Positions 61,043 through 64,000 of a stretch of 64,000 nt of DNA are shown piece after piece. The notes beneath the pieces were generated by a model that saw only the letters and a program-made list of their open reading frames with translations, had not been told where the DNA came from and did not search any database. Location of the stretch: assembly GCA_964425605.1 (NCBI GenBank), contig CAYRNR010000023.1, forward strand, positions 1 through 64,000. Reading direction: 5' to 3'. The position numbers and the translations under genes are program-made. The stretch comes from CAYRNR01 sp964425605 (GTDB lineage: Bacteria > Myxococcota_A > UBA796 > UBA9615 > CAYRNR01). Numbering within the stretch: position 1 is the first letter of the stretch; every line of letters begins with the position of its first letter.

Positions 61043-62983
61043 TTGGACATCGCAATGACGGAGACCGATAATGTGGGCACTGGGGTCGACGGGTTCGAGA
61101 TGAGCGAGGAGACGATCCGAATCGAGTGGAGGGATCCGGACAGCGCCAAGGAGGCGTACGAGTCGGGATTGCGCCACGGGCTGGTGACCGCGCACGTGGA
61201 TCCGCCGCCGCGGCAGGGTTCCACGGTCCGCGTGGAGCTGCACCTCACCTTCGCGGACACGAGCTTCGACGTGGAGGGGGTGGTGACCACGTCCACCCCG
61301 GAGACCACGGCCATCTGGGTGCCGACGGTCCCGGACGAGGTCGTGGGATTCCTCATCGAGCTCGGAGGCGTGGAGGCTCCGAACCTCCCGTCCGCGGACG
61401 AGGAGGAGCGGTCCGAGTACACCGCGGAGTCGAGCATCCACACGCCCATCCGCGCCGAGCGCGTGCACCGGGTGGTGCGGGCGCCGCGTTCCAAGGCCTC
61501 CGAGCAGGATCGAGCCCGGCGCAAGCAGATGGCCGAGGCCTCCCTCGACTCCAGCCTGACCTGGGATCAGGTCGAGGCCGCCGCCGAGGAGTCGGAGGAT
61601 CTGGAGGCCACCGAGCCGCAGGCCGAGACCACCCTCGAGTCCCCGGCCGAGGCCCCTGACGAGTCGATGCTGTCCATGGATCTGCCCGCGCCGGGCCGCC
61701 TCTCCGAGGAGGACGACGCCGCGGGTATCCCCGTCCCCCATCGGCCGGGACAGTACCGCCCTGGCATCGTCGAGTTCTCCGAGGACCTCGAAGCCACGCC
61801 CATGCACCAGGTGTTCCTGCGGCTGTTCGCCGACGAGATGACCGGCGTGGCCGTCATCGACCTCGACGACGAGCGGTCCTGGGCGTACGTCCTCGAGGGC
61901 AAGCCGGTCCACTTCGTCACCGATCCCCCCCGCGAGTCGGAGTCGATCCCATCGCTGCTGCTGCAGTCGAAGGTGCTGCACGAGCCCGTGGCCGACCACG
62001 CCGCGCAGCTGGCCGACGTGACCGCGCAGCCGGTGGAGATGGTCCTGGGCCAGCTGGGGCTGGTGGACGACGAGCAGCTGGCCGAGGTGAGGCGGGAGCG
62101 CGCGCGCCTCGTCACCATGCGTCTCCTGGCCAGCCAGGAGGGCCGGATACGCTTCTACTCCGTGGGCGAGCTCTCCGAGGTGCTGCCCCGCGTCGAAGCG
62201 GACATCATCGAGACGGTGTGGAACCAGGCCCGCTCCGGGTTCTCGCACCTGCCGCAGACGCGGATACACGGCCACTACGTGGGCCTGCGTCGCCAGTACG
62301 TCTCGCTCACGCCCGAGGGGCGGAAGGTCGCGGCGCGGCTGCCCATCACCGGCCAGCAGCGCGCCTTCGTGGACAAGCTCCGACGGCCGGGCCGCCAGGT
62401 TCAGCGCCTGATCAAGGGCTCGGCCGCCGCCGAACGAAAGGCGGTGGAGCTGCTGATGACGCTGCGGTTGCTGGGGGTGGTCAGCCTGTCCCCCCACGGC
62501 CCCGAGGACCGCAAGCAGGTGGAGCTGGAGCGCCAGCTCCGCGAGCGATTCCAGCGCATGGAACTCGACCACTTCGGCTTCCTCGGTCTGCACTGGTCGG
62601 CGCTGCCCGAGGAGCTCTCCGATGCCTGCGCGACCGCGGAGCGCGAGATGCACGAGTTCTCGGTCCTGGGGGACTCCATCACCAACTTCGGGGCGATGAA
62701 GGACGCGTTCGGCCAGCGGATCGACGAGATCCGGGGGCTGGTCGATGGGGAGGACCGTCGGCGGGAGTACCGGGCGACCCTGATCTCGGGCGATGATCTG
62801 TCCATGGCGTCGGAGACCTACCTCAAGCAAGGCGAGACGGCCCTGTTCCGGGGGGAAGCGCAGCAGGCGCGCGATCACTTCCGCCGCCTGATGGAGATCG
62901 AGGGCGACGAGGAGACGGAGCGCGTCCAGCGCGCTCGCCTCGCGCTGCTGGCCCTCGAGCAGAACAGTAGCCCCGCCGATTGA
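61043..62983 (+). CDS. PilZ-like/PATAN-like/J-like/TPR protein (tandem paralogue 2)
   Basis: A 646-residue protein with the same domain order as its upstream neighbour: PilZ-like module (YESGLRHGLVTAHV), acidic linker, PATAN-like region (TGVAVIDLDDE, GKPVHF), winged-helix-like segment, J-like segment (FGFLGLHWSALPEELSDA) and TPR-like hairpin (SETYLKQGETALFRGE). The start is uncertain: TTG at 61043 has GGAAGG seven bases upstream, whereas ATG at 61100 aligns better with the N-termini of both paralogues. A TAATGT -10-like hexamer is at 61069-61074. Confidence 0.73.
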   Translation: MDIAMTETDNVGTGVDGFEMSEETIRIEWRDPDSAKEAYESGLRHGLVTAHVDPPPRQGSTVRVELHLTFADTSFDVEGVVTTSTPETTAIWVPTVPDEVVGFLIELGGVEAPNLPSADEEERSEYTAESSIHTPIRAERVHRVVRAPRSKASEQDRARRKQMAEASLDSSLTWDQVEAAAEESEDLEATEPQAETTLESPAEAPDESMLSMDLPAPGRLSEEDDAAGIPVPHRPGQYRPGIVEFSEDLEATPMHQVFLRLFADEMTGVAVIDLDDERSWAYVLEGKPVHFVTDPPRESESIPSLLLQSKVLHEPVADHAAQLADVTAQPVEMVLGQLGLVDDEQLAEVRRERARLVTMRLLASQEGRIRFYSVGELSEVLPRVEADIIETVWNQARSGFSHLPQTRIHGHYVGLRRQYVSLTPEGRKVAARLPITGQQRAFVDKLRRPGRQVQRLIKGSAAAERKAVELLMTLRLLGVVSLSPHGPEDRKQVELERQLRERFQRMELDHFGFLGLHWSALPEELSDACATAEREMHEFSVLGDSITNFGAMKDAFGQRIDEIRGLVDGEDRRREYRATLISGDDLSMASETYLKQGETALFRGEAQQARDHFRRLMEIEGDEETERVQRARLALLALEQNSSPAD

Positions 62984-63034
62984 GCGCGGGACCGCCATGG
63001 GCGTTCTCCGCTCCCCCGGCGGGAGGTGTCGTAG

Positions 63035-63040
63035 TACCAT
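63035..63040 (+). promoter_or_regulatory. -10-like hexamer TACCAT upstream of paralogue 3
   Basis: TACCAT (preceded by TAG rather than TGN) lies 30 bases before the GTG at 63071 and sits at the same spacing as the -10-like elements of the other two paralogues. Weak alone. Confidence 0.28.
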
Positions 63041-63070
63041 GGGGTTGGTGGGGAGAAGGGCGCATCACCG

Positions 63071-64000
63071 GTGTCCCACGAAGTTCGCATCGTGCTGGCG
63101 AACCAGTCGGCGGCAGCGCGTCTGTACAACGAGGGCCTCGAACAGGGGGTCGTGACCACCCAGCTGGAGCCTCCCCCCGAGCAAGGGGCGGAAGTCGCGG
63201 TGCTCGTGGAGGCGCCCTTCGCCGAGGACGAGTATCGCCTCAAGGGGCTGGTCGTCCACGCCGACGAGTCCAACACGGCCATCTGGATAGCCGTGGTCCC
63301 CGGCGACCTGAAGCGCCTCTGCATCGGCGCCGAGGAGACCATCCAGCCCCCCGCAGGTTCATACGACGACTCCCGCGATACGGTGGAGAGCCAGCTGGGC
63401 GTACCCACCGCGGACGGAGATTCAGCCGACGAGGACTCCCTCGACGAATCGGCTGAGACCTCGTCGCTGGCCAGCGAGACGCGGGACGAGTCCGAGGACT
63501 CGGAGCCCTCGGGTGGGCTGATGCCGTCCCTGTCCGACATCGGGCTGCCCTCCATGGGCGGCAGCGTCGCGTTCCAGTCCAGCCGCAGCCAGTCCTCGGA
63601 CGGCGAGTCCCAGGATCGTCCCCGCGACTACCTCTCGCGCCGCCTGAGCAAGCAGACCGAAGCTCGCAAGAAGCGGCCCAAGCACCGCCGCTGGTCCAAG
63701 GACATGGGGCGGTCCGGCGAGGCGGTCGACAAAGCGCTCAAGGCCGATCCGTTCGTCGACAGCTCCGGCATCGCCGTGCCCAACCAACCCCAGCTGCGCG
63801 TACCCGGCATCATCGCCTTCGAGACCCAGCTGGGCGGGAACGCCTCGTACGACATCTTCATGCGCGTCTCGGCCAAGCGGACCACGGGCGTCGCAGTCTG
63901 GGACGTGGCCGACGGGAGATACTGGTCGTACCTGGTGGGGGGCGGCCCCGTGCACTACGTGCGCGAGCCCGAGCTCCAGACCGAGTCCATCGAGACCCTG
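63071..64000 (+). CDS. PilZ-like/PATAN-like protein (tandem paralogue 3), truncated by window end
   Basis: An open frame of 310 codons continuing past the window end with no stop. The N-terminal module (VRIVLANQSAAARLYNEGLE, GVVTTQLEPPPEQG) matches paralogues 1 and 2, followed by an acidic Ser/Asp/Glu linker and a basic patch (KKRPKHRRW), and then the start of the PATAN-like region (RTTGVAVWDVADGRYW and GGGPVHY). The GTG start is inferred by alignment with the paralogues; upstream GGAGAAGGG is a possible ribosome binding site at a long spacing. The J-like and TPR-like parts are presumably beyond the window. Confidence 0.8.
   Translation, partial: MSHEVRIVLANQSAAARLYNEGLEQGVVTTQLEPPPEQGAEVAVLVEAPFAEDEYRLKGLVVHADESNTAIWIAVVPGDLKRLCIGAEETIQPPAGSYDDSRDTVESQLGVPTADGDSADEDSLDESAETSSLASETRDESEDSEPSGGLMPSLSDIGLPSMGGSVAFQSSRSQSSDGESQDRPRDYLSRRLSKQTEARKKRPKHRRWSKDMGRSGEAVDKALKADPFVDSSGIAVPNQPQLRVPGIIAFETQLGGNASYDIFMRVSAKRTTGVAVWDVADGRYWSYLVGGGPVHYVREPELQTESIETL

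Noticed and set aside
59102..63040. Antisense open frame of about 1300 codons opposite two paralogues
   Set aside because: Long antisense frames are expected in high-GC DNA where the sense strand avoids certain codons. It is low-complexity, lacks a ribosome binding site and has no recognisable domain, while the sense genes carry clear family motifs.
1..64000. Insertion sequences, prophage, tRNA, rRNA or CRISPR arrays
   Set aside because: No transposase, integrase, cloverleaf, rRNA or regular repeat-spacer pattern was seen on either strand.

Overview
This is a very GC-rich bacterial chromosome segment with compact gene packing, frequent ATGA/GTGA start-stop overlaps and many GTG or TTG starts preceded by GGAGG-type ribosome binding sites. 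Several features point to a myxobacterium-like member of Myxococcota or a related former deltaproteobacterial lineage: MopE-type Asp-rich metal-binding repeat lipoproteins, a MYXO-CTERM-like C-terminus on a beta-helix protein, an expanded set of PilZ-like and PATAN (DUF4388)-like proteins, and a fused FHA-ABC exporter. The 100-N gap suggests a draft or metagenome assembly. The taxonomic call is inference from protein families, not from a marker gene.

Layout. 1-541: the 3' end of gdhA followed by partial duplicate copies of that 3' end around an assembly gap. 542-4378 (minus): two paralogous MopE-like lipoproteins flanking a small membrane protein. 4545-7138: argG-argH, overlapping by one base. 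7214-11535: a c-di-GMP cassette of PilZ protein, GAF-GAF-GGDEF diguanylate cyclase and a second PilZ protein. 11536-12093: mostly non-coding, with one possible small zinc-ribbon gene and a hairpin. 12094-20720 (minus): an ECF sigma factor, a TerB-like protein, an FAD/4Fe-4S oxidoreductase and a two-gene glutamate synthase of unusual architecture. 20797-26071: an operon of a Cys-rich ferredoxin-like protein, a large membrane protein, a UPF0104-type membrane protein and a PhzF-family protein.

26075-44386 is a surface-polysaccharide locus. It holds the four dTDP-L-rhamnose genes (rfbC, rfbD, rfbA, rfbB), another sugar epimerase, five glycosyltransferases, three radical SAM proteins, two methyltransferases, a PP-loop ATPase-like protein and a Wzm/Wzt exporter whose ATPase has a C-terminal cargo-recognition domain. 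A polymer built on the cytoplasmic side and exported by an ABC transporter is the simplest reading. The radical SAM and PP-loop proteins suggest unusual modifications.

44391-64000 holds a cation diffusion facilitator, an ATPase/permease pair for a metal-chelate or cobalamin importer, several envelope proteins (three lipoproteins, a beta-helix protein, a membrane-anchored protein), an SAM methyltransferase, a three-FHA-domain ABC exporter with two companion envelope proteins, an MDR dehydrogenase, and three tandem paralogues combining PilZ-like, PATAN-like, J-like and TPR-like segments. The third paralogue runs off the window.

The most informative pattern outside genes is a recurrent TG-N-TA-NNN-T motif, resembling an extended -10 promoter, a few tens of bases upstream of most operon-leading genes. 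The most unusual gene group is the glutamate synthase operon, where an internally duplicated FMN/Fe-S subunit and an FAD/Fe-S oxidoreductase stand where a normal NADPH-binding GltD would be expected.
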